Positions 13,188 through 13,544 of a stretch of DNA of 13,544 bases are shown one piece after another. Each line of letters opens with the position of its first letter. Position 1 is the stretch's first letter. Source of the DNA: Candidatus Nitrosopumilus sp. (GTDB lineage: Archaea > Thermoproteota > Nitrososphaeria > Nitrososphaerales > Nitrosopumilaceae); contig DAOWGL010000061.1 in assembly GCA_030637455.1 (NCBI GenBank), forward strand, positions 1-13,544, written 5' to 3'. A model generated the notes under the pieces. That model saw nothing but the letters and a program-made list of their open reading frames with translations, had not been told where the DNA came from and did no database searches. The translations under genes and the position numbers were made by a program.

Positions 13188-13544
13188 ATGTATCGTTCAC
13201 GTCTTGGTACTGATTTGAGTGATATCACTTTGGATTATGTTTCATCAATTAATGATGATTCTGAAATTGCACTTTATGACATTCTTGGAAGCCAAGCTCA
13301 TGCTTTGATGTTATTTCAACAAAATATCATTACAAAGAATGACGCAAAAAAAATATTGACTGCTTTAGAAAGTTTGAAAAATGAAAAATTTGATGCCTCA
13401 TCTGGTGCAGAAGATATTCATGAGCTAATTGAAACATTGGTGATAAAAAAAGCTGGAATGGCTAGTGGAGGAAAAATGCATACAGCAAGATCTCGAAATG
13501 ATCAAGTTGTTTTAGATATTCGAATGAAAATAAGAGATGATATC
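13188..13544 (+). CDS. argH: argininosuccinate lyase (5' part, cut by window end)
   Basis: The first 119 codons of a fumarase/aspartase superfamily lyase that splits argininosuccinate into arginine and fumarate, the last step of arginine synthesis. MYRSRLGTDLSDITLDYVSS is followed by the diagnostic AEDIHELIE (74-82) and GGKMHTARSRNDQVVLDIR (94-112), the ArgH N-terminal motif that binds substrate. The catalytic Ser loop lies beyond the window. The ATG at 13188 follows the shared TATA element by about 25 nt. Codons 11-14 contain the 12-mer AGTGATATCACT, identical to the PadR operator junction. No stop occurs before the end of the window. Confidence 0.95.
   Translation, partial: MYRSRLGTDLSDITLDYVSSINDDSEIALYDILGSQAHALMLFQQNIITKNDAKKILTALESLKNEKFDASSGAEDIHELIETLVIKKAGMASGGKMHTARSRNDQVVLDIRMKIRDDI

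Noticed and set aside
1..13544. CRISPR arrays, insertion sequences, att sites, prophage or toxin-antitoxin/defence genes
   Set aside because: No spaced direct repeats, transposase or integrase motifs, or composition break were seen; every gene looks like core genome.

Overview
The window looks like a low-GC chromosome segment from an ammonia-oxidising archaeon of the Nitrosopumilales (Thaumarchaeota). The gene content is archaeal: Hel308 helicase, Alba chromatin protein, an Alg7/AglH-type GlcNAc-1-P transferase and Trm112. The tRNA carries no encoded CCA. Most transcription units have an archaeal TATA-like box about 25-28 nt before the start codon, which implies leaderless mRNAs. I infer the genus-level placement from composition and gene style; it is not proven here.

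Layout. 1-2736 (+): the 3' two-thirds of a Hel308 helicase gene, a polytopic GlcNAc-1-P transferase and a small two-helix membrane protein, with abutting or overlapping start and stop codons. 2733-5333 (-): a four-gene operon in the order branched-chain aminotransferase, Gfo/Idh sugar-nucleotide dehydrogenase, Trm112-like zinc protein and hexapeptide acyltransferase. 5369-5971 (-): a nucleotidylyltransferase-fold protein. 6024-6869 (-): a ferredoxin/flavodoxin-NADP reductase. 6995-7068 (+): tRNA-Ala(GGC). 7050 to about 7657 (-): a HEAT-repeat protein whose 3' end runs antisense into the tRNA. 7712-7999 (+): Alba. 8021-8881 (-): an isocitrate-lyase/PEP-mutase superfamily enzyme. 8965-9474 (-): a PadR-type regulator with a tandem palindromic operator at its start. 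9570-12818 (+): the complete succinate dehydrogenase operon, sdhA-C-D-B. 12815-13138 (-): a MIP18/DUF59 Fe-S maturation protein. 13188-end (+): the 5' part of argininosuccinate lyase.

How the genes fit together. The GlcNAc-1-P transferase and, on the other strand, the sugar dehydrogenase and acyltransferase suggest a locus for a lipid-linked glycan with an N-acylated amino sugar, possibly for S-layer glycosylation (inference). The SDH operon is central carbon and respiratory metabolism; its flanks carry a C-C lyase of the methylisocitrate-lyase type and an Fe-S assembly factor. No IS element, CRISPR array, prophage or defence system is visible; this is core-genome sequence. The most interesting signals are regulatory and architectural: single near-symmetric TATA boxes that appear to serve two divergent leaderless genes (7682-7688 and 13159-13167), the PadR tandem operator, a one-base frame problem at the 5' end of the HEAT gene, and a coding end that uses the tRNA T-loop as its stop codon. 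There is no gene-free stretch over 300 bases; the longest is 6870-6994.
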